Shown here: one piece after another, positions 7,618-13,590 of the stretch
Position numbering within the stretch: position 1 is the first letter of the stretch
How the letters are laid out: each line of letters opens with the position of its first letter
Source of the DNA: Bacteroidota bacterium
GTDB lineage: Bacteria; Bacteroidota; Bacteroidia; Bacteroidales; VadinHA17
Assembly (NCBI GenBank): GCA_022711195.1
Contig: JAKLFN010000031.1
Location: 1 to 13,590, forward strand
Reading direction: 5' to 3'
DNA: 13,590 bases
Made by a program: the position numbers and the translations under genes
The notes under the pieces: model-generated
The model's database searches: none
Told to the model about the DNA's origin: nothing
The model's input: the letters and a program-made list of their open reading frames with translations, nothing else

Positions 7618-8405
7618 TATCTGATGTTACCTGTTTTTTCCGGATCAGGGATCTTTCCAAGGTTTTTGTCAATAAGGTTGAACATGTCTGCCGAGTCTTC
7701 GTCGGCAGGCAGATCCTTGTTCTCTTCATTGTCAAAATCGATCTCATGCTTCAATGTTCCGTCTGCTGCGTATATCTTCCATTTGCCTTTGCGGAGGTTA
7801 TACCTGTACATTCCTGAATAATGGGTCTTTCCATTATCATACCATGTTTCAAATTTCCCATCCAGGAGCCCGTTTACATAGCTGGTTCTCAGGTATATCT
7901 TTCCATTTGGGTGATACTGGGTCCATTCTCCTGATTTAATACCGTTTATATAGGAGATCTTTTCGGCAACAGTACTGTCGGGATAGTATTTTAGCGCGAC
8001 ACCATGCCTGACATTTTTTGAATAGTTTTCTTCACTCAGCAGGCATCCGTTGGTTTCTGAAGAATAAAATTTCCAGGTACCCTCCCTGAGCTGATCGGTA
8101 TATTTTCCTCGCGAGAGAATATATCCGTTGGGATGGTAAAATGATGCTGAAGCGTTTCTTCCGTCGCTGCTGTAGACCAGCACACTGTTCAGTGAGTTGT
8201 TCTGGTTATACCTTTTGAATACTCCTACGGGCTTATCGTCTACGAAAGTGCCTTCATAGAGGATGCTTCCTGAAGGATATTTCCTGATCCAGGGGCCCTG
8301 TTTCTTTCCCTGGGCGTCGGTCTTATTGATGTCTGCCGCTGTCTGGGCTGCTGCACTTAGGGCAGCAGCCAGACTGACAGTTATAAGAATAATTCTATAT
8401 TTCAT
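7617..8405 (-). CDS. Secreted MORN-repeat (YwqK-like) protein
   Basis: This 262-residue protein has a signal peptide (residues 1-21, AALSAAAQ at the cleavage site) and about seven MORN_2-type repeats of the pattern G-x-[WF]-x-x-Y-x-x-x-G. Clear copies are GPWIRKYPSG (37), GTWKFYSSETNG (109), GEWTQYHPNG (159), GKFETWYDNG (183) and GKWKIYAADG (207), with weaker ones between. The tail is acidic and disordered-looking (about 225-262). Such proteins are common in Bacteroidota and are often labelled YwqK-family antitoxin, but nothing here indicates a toxin partner; a structural or envelope role is as likely. The ATG at 8403-8405 is chosen because it gives a proper signal peptide. The frame continues upstream to a TTG at 8439-8441. 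It is 51 bases after dnaK, and its stop overlaps the subtilase start by one base. Confidence 0.82.
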   Translation of the reverse strand: MKYRIILITVSLAAALSAAAQTAADINKTDAQGKKQGPWIRKYPSGSILYEGTFVDDKPVGVFKRYNQNNSLNSVLVYSSDGRNASASFYHPNGYILSRGKYTDQLREGTWKFYSSETNGCLLSEENYSKNVRHGVALKYYPDSTVAEKISYINGIKSGEWTQYHPNGKIYLRTSYVNGLLDGKFETWYDNGKTHYSGMYRYNLRKGKWKIYAADGTLKHEIDFDNEENKDLPADEDSADMFNLIDKNLGKIPDPEKTGNIR

Positions 8406-8431
8406 AAAATGAGGAAGGAACAATTCCTCAT
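8402..8431 (-). promoter_or_regulatory. Hairpin and nine-codon mini-ORF over the start of the MORN gene
   Basis: The arms ATGAGGAA and TTCCTCAT (8424-8431 and 8409-8416) form a perfect 8-bp inverted repeat with a 7-base loop, ending three bases before the MORN start codon. On the minus strand the upstream arm begins with an ATG that opens a nine-codon frame (MRNCSFLIL). Its TGA (8402-8404) overlaps the MORN ATG as ATGA. It could be a dnaK 3'-end hairpin, a translational lid or a coupled leader peptide; chance is also possible. Confidence 0.4.
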
Positions 8432-8456
8432 AAAAGTACAAAAATCGGGCCTGAAA

Positions 8457-10379
8457 TTACTTTACTTCTTCGAAATCCACATCGGTCACCTCGTCGTTTC
8501 CCGATTTTGTGTTTCCTCCTTTAGTATCAGGACCTGGCTGTCCCTGTCCGGGCTGTGAAGCTCCCTGTCCTGAAGCCTGTGCATTTTTGTACATCTCTTC
8601 CGAGGCTGTCTGCCATATTGCATTAAGTTCTCCGAGGGCTTTGTCGATTTCTGTAACATCCTGGCTCTTATGTGCCTCCTTGAGTTTCGACAGGGCGCTC
8701 TCAATAGATTGTTTCTTGTCGGCCGGCAGTTTGTCTCCAAACTCTTTGAGCTGCTTCTCGGTCGTAAAAATCATGCTGTCGGCGGCGTTTACCTTATCGA
8801 CTTTCTCACGTGCTTTACGGTCGGCTTCCTCATTGGCTTTTGCTTCATCGCGCATTTTTCTGATTTCATCGTCGCTGAGCCCTGATGATGCCTCTATCCT
8901 TATCCTCTGCTCTTTGCCTGTACCCCTGTCTTTTGCAGTTACATGAAGGATCCCGTTGGCATCGATATCGAAGGTAACTTCAATCTGTGGTATACCTCTT
9001 GGTGCAGGCGGGATGCCGTCGAGGTGAAAGCGTCCGATGGTTTTATTTCCGGAAGCCATAGGTCTTTCTCCCTGAAGCACATGAATCTCTACAGATGGCT
9101 GACTGTCAGCAGCTGTAGTAAATACTTCTGTTTTCTTTGAAGGTATGGTGGTATTTGATTCGATCAGTTTAGTCATCACGCCTCCCATGGTTTCTATTCC
9201 AAGTGATAGTGGTGTAACGTCGAGAAGCAGTACATCCTTAACTTCGCCGGTCAGGACGCCACCCTGAATTGCAGCACCCACGGCAACTACCTCGTCGGGA
9301 TTGACACCCTTTGAAGGTGTTTTGCCGAAGAATTTTTCGACGAGCTGCTGTATTGCAGGTATTCTTGTCGATCCGCCAACCAGCAATACTTCGTCGATGT
9401 CGGATACTTTCAGCCCTGAATCGTTTATTGCCTTCTGACATGGATCAATGCATGCCTGTATAAGTTTGTCGCATATCTTCTCGAACTGTGCCCTAGTAAG
9501 TGTTTTTACAAGATGTTTCGGAATACCATCGACAGGCATTATATATGGAAGGTTTATTTCTGTGGAGGTGGAACTGGAAAGCTCAATCTTAGCTTTTTCA
9601 GCAGCTTCCTTGAGCCTTTGCAGGGCCATCGGGTCTTTTCTAAGGTCAATGCCTTCATCTTTTTTAAACTCATCTGCCAGCCAGTCGATGATCATCTGGT
9701 CGAAATCGTCGCCGCCGAGGTGTGTGTCGCCGTTGGTTGATTTCACTTCAAAGACACCATCGCCAAGTTCCAGGATGGAGATGTCGAAAGTACCTCCACC
9801 AAGGTCGAAGACAGCAATCTTAAGATCTTTTGATTTCTTATCGAGGCCATAAGCCAGTGCGGCTGCCGTAGGTTCGTTAATGATCCTTTTCACATTCAGC
9901 CCGGCTATCTCGCCTGCTTCTTTTGTTGCCTGCCTCTGCGAATCACTGAAATATGCAGGTACTGTGATGACAGCATCGGAGACTTCCTGACCAAGATAGT
10001 CTTCTGCAGTCTTCTTCATTTTCTGAAGCACCATGGCTGAGATTTCCTGCGGAGAATAGAGCCTGTTATCTATTCTGACGCGGGGAGTGTTGTTATCGCC
10101 ACGTTCAACGGTATAAGTAACTCGTTTGATCTCGGTATTAAGCTTGTCATAGGTTTCACCCATGAATCGTTTTATTGAGTAGATTGTCTTCCTGGCGTTC
10201 GTTATTGCCTGCCTTTTTGCAGGATCGCCTACCTTGCGTTCACCATTCTCGACAAATGCAACAATCGAAGGAGTCGTTCTTTTTCCTTCACTGTTTGGTA
10301 TAACCACAGGCTCATTTCCTTCCATAACGGATACACATGAGTTGGTCGTGCCAAGGTCTATTCCTATTATCTTTCCCAT
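8457..10379 (-). CDS. dnaK: Chaperone DnaK (Hsp70)
   Basis: This 640-residue protein is a complete bacterial Hsp70. The nucleotide-binding domain (about 1-380) shows GIDLGTTNS (6-14), [39 protein letters not shown] and [11 protein letters not shown]. The hydrophobic interdomain linker [14 protein letters not shown] leads into the substrate-binding beta domain, a helical lid with charged heptads, a Gly/Gln-rich flexible segment ([15 protein letters not shown]) and the conserved DVDFEEVK tail. It is an ATP-driven chaperone that works with DnaJ and GrpE. Neither is adjacent, which is usual in Bacteroidota. It is the first gene of the minus-strand block and divergent from panB across 133 bases. 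No CIRCE-type repeat was seen upstream. Nothing is unusual in length or motifs. Confidence 0.98.
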   Translation of the reverse strand: MGKIIGIDLGTTNSCVSVMEGNEPVVIPNSEGKRTTPSIVAFVENGERKVGDPAKRQAITNARKTIYSIKRFMGETYDKLNTEIKRVTYTVERGDNNTPRVRIDNRLYSPQEISAMVLQKMKKTAEDYLGQEVSDAVITVPAYFSDSQRQATKEAGEIAGLNVKRIINEPTAAALAYGLDKKSKDLKIAVFDLGGGTFDISILELGDGVFEVKSTNGDTHLGGDDFDQMIIDWLADEFKKDEGIDLRKDPMALQRLKEAAEKAKIELSSSTSTEINLPYIMPVDGIPKHLVKTLTRAQFEKICDKLIQACIDPCQKAINDSGLKVSDIDEVLLVGGSTRIPAIQQLVEKFFGKTPSKGVNPDEVVAVGAAIQGGVLTGEVKDVLLLDVTPLSLGIETMGGVMTKLIESNTTIPSKKTEVFTTAADSQPSVEIHVLQGERPMASGNKTIGRFHLDGIPPAPRGIPQIEVTFDIDANGILHVTAKDRGTGKEQRIRIEASSGLSDDEIRKMRDEAKANEEADRKAREKVDKVNAADSMIFTTEKQLKEFGDKLPADKKQSIESALSKLKEAHKSQDVTEIDKALGELNAIWQTASEEMYKNAQASGQGASQPGQGQPGPDTKGGNTKSGNDEVTDVDFEEVK

Positions 10380-10421
10380 CGTATATTGTATTAAATGTTT
10401 TTTTCAGATAATTCTCTTATG

Positions 10422-10454
10422 CAATGATTATGCCATCTGAAATATGTGACAAAA
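10422..10454 (-). promoter_or_regulatory. Weak candidate promoter for dnaK
   Basis: On the minus strand a TTTTG (10450-10454) is followed 20 bases later by AATCATTG (10422-10429). The first matches the -33 element, and the second has two mismatches to TAnnTTTG. The spacing is right for the Bacteroidota housekeeping sigma factor, and the start would fall about 40 bases upstream of the dnaK ATG. The match is imperfect, so this is tentative. Confidence 0.25.
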
Positions 10455-10479
10455 CGGCAGTTTTCTATTGATAATTGAA

Positions 10480-10487
10480 TAACTTTG
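10480..10487 (+). promoter_or_regulatory. Putative -7 promoter box for panB (TAACTTTG)
   Basis: The sequence is an exact TAnnTTTG match. Transcription would begin near 10491, at or just before the first in-frame ATG (10492) and about 22 bases before the second (10513), which supports using the second. No good -33 element is visible. The segment just upstream resembles the one upstream of the sensor kinase box. Confidence 0.5.
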
Positions 10488-10512
10488 TGACATGAAAACT
10501 AATCGGGGAGAT

Positions 10513-11328
10513 ATGTCAATACATAAAACTGTCAGGAAGGTAACCACTCACGTGCTGAACGCGATGAAGATGAGAGGTGAAAAAATTGCAATGCTGACTG
10601 CCTATGATTTTTCGATGGCGAAAATACTCGATGAAGCCGAGATAGATATAATACTCGTAGGCGATTCTGCATCTAATGTAATGGCAGGTTACGATACAAC
10701 ATTGCCGATTACCCTCGACAACATGATATATCATGCGGCATCGGTCGTAAGAGGTGTTAAAAGGGCCCTGGTGGTGGTCGATCTTCCTTTTGGAACTTAC
10801 CAGGGAAACTCAAAGGAAGCTCTCGCATCGTCGATAAGGATTATGAAGGAGACCGGGGCATCAGCTGTGAAGCTTGAAGGCGGACAACAGGTAGTAGAAT
10901 CGATTGAAAGGATACTCTCAGCCGGGATACCGGTGATGGGGCACCTTGGACTTACTCCTCAGGCGATACATAAATTCGGGACTTATGTTGTCAGGGCCCA
11001 GGAGGAAGATGAAGCCCGCCGGCTTATGGAAGATGCACGTCTGCTCGAGAAGACCGGTTGTTTTGGAATTGTCCTCGAAAAGATACCCGCGAGGCTGGCT
11101 GAAGAAGTTACCAATTCAGTAAAGATACCGACCATCGGAATAGGTGCCGGGCCTAAAACCGACGGGCAGGTTCTTGTTCTGCATGATATGCTGGGCATTA
11201 ACCAGGAATTCTCCCCCCGGTTCCTGCGGCGTTACCATAACCTTCATGATGAAATAAAAGGAGCTGTTCAGAATTATATCAACGACGTCAGGACACTTCA
11301 GTTCCCTAACGAGAAGGAACAGTATTGA
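10513..11328 (+). CDS. panB: 3-methyl-2-oxobutanoate hydroxymethyltransferase (ketopantoate hydroxymethyltransferase)
   Basis: This enzyme transfers a hydroxymethyl group from methylene-tetrahydrofolate to 2-oxoisovalerate, the first committed step of pantothenate and coenzyme A synthesis, in the cytoplasm. The 271-residue protein is a TIM barrel with all PanB signatures: KIAMLTAYD, the metal ligands in [16 protein letters not shown] (Asp51) and VVDLPFGTY (Asp90), AVKLEGG (Glu122), [10 protein letters not shown], the catalytic acid Glu189 in VLEKIPA, and [22 protein letters not shown]. The start is set at the ATG at 10513 because GGGGAG lies just before it and the protein then begins like other PanBs. 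The ATG at 10492 would add seven residues and fall at the predicted transcript start. panC and panD are not adjacent. The pseudouridine synthase gene follows after 77 bases. Confidence 0.95.
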   Translation: MSIHKTVRKVTTHVLNAMKMRGEKIAMLTAYDFSMAKILDEAEIDIILVGDSASNVMAGYDTTLPITLDNMIYHAASVVRGVKRALVVVDLPFGTYQGNSKEALASSIRIMKETGASAVKLEGGQQVVESIERILSAGIPVMGHLGLTPQAIHKFGTYVVRAQEEDEARRLMEDARLLEKTGCFGIVLEKIPARLAEEVTNSVKIPTIGIGAGPKTDGQVLVLHDMLGINQEFSPRFLRRYHNLHDEIKGAVQNYINDVRTLQFPNEKEQY

Positions 11329-11331
11329 GGG

Positions 11332-11387
11332 GAATTCGAAATGCAGAATGCAGAATTCAAAATGCAGAGTTCATAGTACGAAATACA
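11332..11387 (+). repeat. Degenerate 7-bp tandem repeat between panB and the pseudouridine synthase gene
   Basis: Eight consecutive heptamers can be read: GAATTCG, AAATGCA, GAATGCA, GAATTCA, AAATGCA, GAGTTCA, TAGTACG and AAATACA. The first six fit RARTKCR with few changes; the last two are more decayed. The array fills most of the 77-base gap and has no coding frame. Its function is unknown. Confidence 0.75.
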
Positions 11388-11405
11388 TTATTTACAGTTT
11401 AATCA

Positions 11406-12095
11406 ATGGTTGAGGTTCTTTACGAAGACAATCATATAATTGCCGTCAACAAGCGGTCGTCGGATCTGTCGCAGGGCGATAAGTCAGGAGATGAGTCTCT
11501 CGATGCGCTGGTGAAGAAATATATTGCCAGGAAATACAATAAACCCGGAGATGTATTTTTGGGTGTTGTGCACAGGCTTGACAGGCCGGTGAGCGGTGTA
11601 ATACTTTATGCACGTACTTCCAAGGCTCTGGAAAGATTCAACCAGATGTTCAGGGATGGACAGGTAAAAAAGATGTACCTGGCCATTGTAAAAGAGAGGC
11701 CACCGGAGGATCAGGGCACGATCACTGGTTTCCTGAAGAAAAATGAAAAGCAGAACAAGACTTACGTTTACGACCATAAGGTAAAAGAATCTAAGGAAGC
11801 CAGTTTGTCATATCGTGTGGCAGGCAGGTCGGAGAGGTATTATCTTCTGGAGGTTGACCTTCATACAGGAAGGCATCACCAGATTAGGGCACAGCTGGCA
11901 AAGATTGGATGTCCGATAAAGGGAGATCTGAAATACGGATTTCAGAGGTCAAATGAGAATGGAGGTATCAGTCTGCATGCCAGGAGGATAGAGTTCCTGC
12001 ATCCGGTAAAGAAGGAGAACATTGTAATAACTGCACCGCTTCCTGCTGGTGATATATGGAATACCTTTAATTATACCGGGGTGCAGCAATCATAA
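11406..12095 (+). CDS. RluA-family RNA pseudouridine synthase
   Basis: This 229-residue protein carries the RluA-family catalytic motif HRLDRPVSGVILYA, with catalytic Asp59. Other family segments are VLYEDNHIIAVNK at the N-terminus, LEVDLHTGRHHQIRAQL, GCPIKGDLKYG and ISLHARRIEFLHP. It isomerises specific uridines to pseudouridine in rRNA or tRNA; which site cannot be told. There is no N-terminal S4 RNA-binding domain, so it is the short form of the family (RluA or TruC size) rather than RluC or RluD. The start ATG gives the usual N-terminus with no extension. It is probably co-transcribed with panB across the heptamer repeat, with no functional link to pantothenate synthesis apparent. No plus-strand terminator is seen after its stop. 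Confidence 0.9.
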   Translation: MVEVLYEDNHIIAVNKRSSDLSQGDKSGDESLDALVKKYIARKYNKPGDVFLGVVHRLDRPVSGVILYARTSKALERFNQMFRDGQVKKMYLAIVKERPPEDQGTITGFLKKNEKQNKTYVYDHKVKESKEASLSYRVAGRSERYYLLEVDLHTGRHHQIRAQLAKIGCPIKGDLKYGFQRSNENGGISLHARRIEFLHPVKKENIVITAPLPAGDIWNTFNYTGVQQS

Positions 12096-12137
12096 GAGCG
12101 TACTCAAAAAGCAAGGAGCAATCCGGGAACGATGTAT

Positions 12138-12169
12138 AAAAAAATATGAGCCGGTTTCCCGGCCCATAT
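12138..12169 (-). terminator. Rho-independent terminator for the secreted repeat protein gene
   Basis: Read on the minus strand, a stem of ATATG, one mismatch, and CCGGC pairs with GCCGG and CATAT around a 4-base loop (12144-12169). It is followed directly by a run of seven T (12138-12144). It lies about 30 bases after the stop codon at 12201. The T-run exists only on this strand, so it should not stop the plus-strand panB transcript. Confidence 0.8.
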
Positions 12170-12200
12170 CAAGGAATGAACATGAAAGAAACGGAAGTTA

Positions 12201-12707
12201 TTATTTAATATCCATATTTTTTTCAAGCTCCTCAAGGATCTTCTTAGCCTTGGCCTCATCCCTGCTCTCAACAGTGATCACCACCCCATCCTTTGCCATA
12301 ACGTACTTTGTCATGTCGGGATGTATATCAACATCAGCATCATCAGACGATTTGATGGTCCATTCTCCATCATTTCCGTGCATAACAATAACCTTTTCTT
12401 CTTTGTAGGTCTTCCCGCTTCCGTCGGATGTGGTGGTTATATAAATGTTCTTTCCGTTTTCTCCCGACATATGGGAAGACATCGTCCCGGTTGTTGCCAG
12501 GTGGATGGTTTTTCCATCCTTAAGTGTAAGCACCTGGTCGGGCGAATCGCCGTTATAGGTGGTATCGATAACAATAGTGGTCCCATCCTTATCGGCAATT
12601 ACTACTTTTACCTTTTTTTCTGTTTTAGTCTCCTGTCCTGTGGCTGCATAAAAAGGAATAACTGCTGCCAGGAGCATGAGCAATAAGATCTTCGGAATAC
12701 ATTTCAT
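12201..12707 (-). CDS. Secreted protein of unknown function with five DG-type beta repeats
   Basis: I do not recognise a family. The 168-residue protein has a clear signal peptide (hydrophobic residues 6-22, probable cleavage near AATGQ), so it should be periplasmic or exported. The mature part is small, rich in Thr, Asp and Gly, and repeats the pattern [DN]G-x-x-[IT]-x-[IVLK]-x-[TSE]-[TS]: DGTTIVIDTT (41), DGKTIHLATT (64), NGKNIYITTT (84), DGEWTIKSSD (113) and DGVVITVESR (140). This suggests an all-beta fold. It ends with a charged amphipathic helix (about 149-168). There are no cysteines after the signal peptide and no T9SS domain. The start is the ATG at 12705-12707; the TTG further upstream (12735-12737) is part of a perfect -7 box. 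It has its own terminator and is divergent from the sensor kinase. Confidence 0.72.
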   Translation of the reverse strand: MKCIPKILLLMLLAAVIPFYAATGQETKTEKKVKVVIADKDGTTIVIDTTYNGDSPDQVLTLKDGKTIHLATTGTMSSHMSGENGKNIYITTTSDGSGKTYKEEKVIVMHGNDGEWTIKSSDDADVDIHPDMTKYVMAKDGVVITVESRDEAKAKKILEELEKNMDIK

Positions 12708-12734
12708 GGCTTTAAATATTAAGATTTCGGATAT

Positions 12735-12742
12735 CAAAATTA
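12735..12742 (-). promoter_or_regulatory. Putative -7 promoter box for the secreted repeat protein (TAATTTTG)
   Basis: The sequence is an exact TAnnTTTG match on the minus strand. The predicted start near 12731 leaves about 24 bases of leader before the ATG at 12707. The region 22 bases upstream reads CTTTAAC, a poor -33 element that coincides with the outermost GTTAA repeat. Confidence 0.55.
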
Positions 12743-12763
12743 CGTCTTAATGCCCCGTATGCA

Positions 12764-12831
12764 GTTAAAGTCAGGTTAATAAGAGTTAATGAAAAGTTAA
12801 AACATAATAGTGTTCTCTATTGATAAGTTAA
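12764..12831 (+). promoter_or_regulatory. Helically phased GTTAA direct repeats, possible response-regulator binding array
   Basis: GTTAA occurs on the plus strand at 12764, 12775, 12785, 12796 and 12827. The start-to-start steps are 11, 10, 11 and 31 bases, so all lie on about the same helix face (63 bases is six turns). The inner copies extend to RGTTAAW. The first four lie between the two facing -7 boxes, and the last overlaps the kinase -7 box. Direct pentamers at 11-base steps are typical of OmpR/PhoB-family binding sites such as the E. coli CpxR and PhoP boxes. Confidence 0.5.
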
Positions 12832-12836
12832 ATTTG
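12829..12836 (+). promoter_or_regulatory. Putative -7 promoter box for the sensor kinase (TAAATTTG)
   Basis: The sequence is an exact TAnnTTTG match ending four bases before the kinase ATG at 12841. Transcription would begin at about 12840, making the message leaderless or nearly so. No convincing -33 element is seen, which would fit a promoter dependent on an activator bound at the upstream GTTAA repeats. Confidence 0.45.
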
Positions 12837-12840
12837 CCGC

Positions 12841-13590
12841 ATGAACAGGAGTAAGTTTGCGGGACTCATTTTCATGATGGTCATTTCGACTATCGGGATC
12901 ACCTGGGTTCAGATCATCTGGATCAGGAATGCTGTAGGTATACGAAATGAAAATTTCGACTATTATGTTACTGCGAGCATCAGGGAAGCTGCAGCGGCTA
13001 TTGAGTCGTCGCGAAAAATGAACTTTTTCGACGATTTCATGTTCCCGGGAACAATTTCCCGCACCGACACTTCAGGTGATATAACAAGTTATTTCAGCAT
13101 GAACAGTATTACTTCCTCCGGCAACGGAAGGATGAGCGTGCGGATAACAAACCAGTCTGTGACCAGGAATCCCGGGGAAGAGCCGGTTATTACTATCCAG
13201 GATACAATTTATACAACAGATTCTTCAGAGGTTTTCCTGAGGTCTGCCGACAGGCCGGGGAATATTGTGATTTTAGATAACAACAATGGCAGCGGAGTTT
13301 TTTCTCACGGAACCTATATCAGGCAGGAGGAGTTCATTGAATGGGCTAAAAGACGCTCCGATGAGCTTCGTAATATGAATGACCAGATGATTGCTGAACT
13401 GTATAACTGGGAAAAAACCACTGATATAAGCAGGGAGGAGGTCGATTTTGCACTTAAAAGAGCCTTTATGTTCTCTCCTTTCCGGCCGGCATACGAATTT
13501 GCAGTTATCAGGGAAGGAAAAGTCGGGGAGGGCAATTATAAGAAAGTCAGCAAAAATGACTTCCTGAAGAGCAAGTACAGGGTAAGGCTT
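12841..13590 (+). CDS. Sensor histidine kinase, N-terminal sensor region (3' end outside window)
   Basis: An open frame of 250 codons runs from ATG at 12841 off the end of the window. It begins with a short positive segment and one membrane helix (about residues 6-28, LIFMMVISTIGITWVQIIWI). After it comes the IRNAVGIRNENFDYYVTASI segment that follows TM1 in many Bacteroidota sensor kinases, where a helix with Phe-Asp and small residues leads into the periplasmic domain. Residues 30-250 are a periplasmic sensor with no named domain I can assign; it includes EEFIEWAKRRSDELRNMNDQ and REEVDFALKRAFMFSPFRPAYEFAV, also typical of this kinase group. The second membrane helix and the HisKA/HATPase domains are expected beyond the window but are not seen. 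It is divergent from the secreted repeat protein and is probably followed by a response regulator. Confidence 0.75.
   Translation, partial: MNRSKFAGLIFMMVISTIGITWVQIIWIRNAVGIRNENFDYYVTASIREAAAAIESSRKMNFFDDFMFPGTISRTDTSGDITSYFSMNSITSSGNGRMSVRITNQSVTRNPGEEPVITIQDTIYTTDSSEVFLRSADRPGNIVILDNNNGSGVFSHGTYIRQEEFIEWAKRRSDELRNMNDQMIAELYNWEKTTDISREEVDFALKRAFMFSPFRPAYEFAVIREGKVGEGNYKKVSKNDFLKSKYRVRL

Noticed and set aside
7617..8405. Toxin-antitoxin function suggested by the YwqK-family label
   Set aside because: The protein is secreted and no toxin gene is adjacent; the neighbours are dnaK and a subtilase. The label is not evidence of an antitoxin role.
8406..8441. N-terminal extension of the MORN protein from a TTG at 8439
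   Set aside because: It would put twelve residues, including two Glu, ahead of a good signal peptide; the ATG at 8405 gives a standard secreted N-terminus.
8509..8946. 145-codon open frame on the plus strand within dnaK
   Set aside because: It is antisense to the highly conserved 3' half of dnaK, and its Ser/Ala/Leu-rich composition is what reverse reading of dnaK produces.
10492..10512. Upstream ATG of panB as the start
   Set aside because: The predicted transcript begins at about this ATG, and the second ATG has GGGGAG before it and a family-typical N-terminus. It remains possible as a minor leaderless start.
12049..12408. 119-codon plus-strand frame after the pseudouridine synthase gene
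   Set aside because: It starts inside that gene, crosses a terminator hairpin and runs antisense to the secreted protein gene, and it has no recognisable features.

Overview
The window is a gene-dense piece of a Bacteroidota chromosome, most likely an environmental Bacteroidales-type lineage. The evidence is a type B (gliding-motility-associated, CHU_C-like) sorting domain next to a PorP/SprF-like membrane protein, a subtilase with a type IX secretion C-terminal sorting domain, a DnaK ending in DVDFEEVK, a sensor kinase of typical Bacteroidota architecture, and several TAnnTTTG boxes (the Bacteroidota -7 promoter element) just upstream of genes. No insertion sequence, phage gene, CRISPR array, rRNA or tRNA was seen. 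Most of the window is conserved housekeeping content.

Layout. (1) 1-2419, plus strand: the 3' end of a large SprB-like adhesin gene, its PorP/SprF-like partner and a secreted endonuclease/exonuclease/phosphatase-fold protein, tightly packed. (2) 2397-3827, minus: a tRNA nucleotidyltransferase with an HD domain, overlapping the nuclease gene tail to tail. (3) 3979-4338, plus: a thioredoxin, divergent from (2). (4) 4515-10379, minus: a co-directional block read in the order dnaK, MORN-repeat protein, T9SS subtilase, xseA, xseB. The last four are joined by TAATG and ATGA junctions and a 5-base gap, and the block ends at a UUCG-capped hairpin. (5) 10513-12095, plus: panB and an RluA-family pseudouridine synthase, separated by a degenerate 7-bp tandem repeat. 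(6) 12201-12707, minus: a small secreted protein of unknown function with five internal DG-type beta repeats. It is divergent from (7) 12841 to the window end, plus: the N-terminal sensor part of a histidine kinase.

The least explained part is the 133-base region between (6) and (7). It holds one TAnnTTTG box facing each way and a set of GTTAA direct repeats whose starts are spaced 11, 10, 11 and 31 bases apart, close to whole helical turns. This resembles the binding array of an OmpR/PhoB-type response regulator. The secreted repeat protein and the sensor kinase may therefore be a co-regulated sensing unit; this is inference.

Four genes are annotated with shorter starts than their longest open frame (cca, trx, the MORN gene and the secreted protein). 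In each, the longer frame begins at TTG, and for cca and the secreted protein that TTG is part of a putative -7 box. panB is also started at an internal ATG that has a purine-rich ribosome-binding site.
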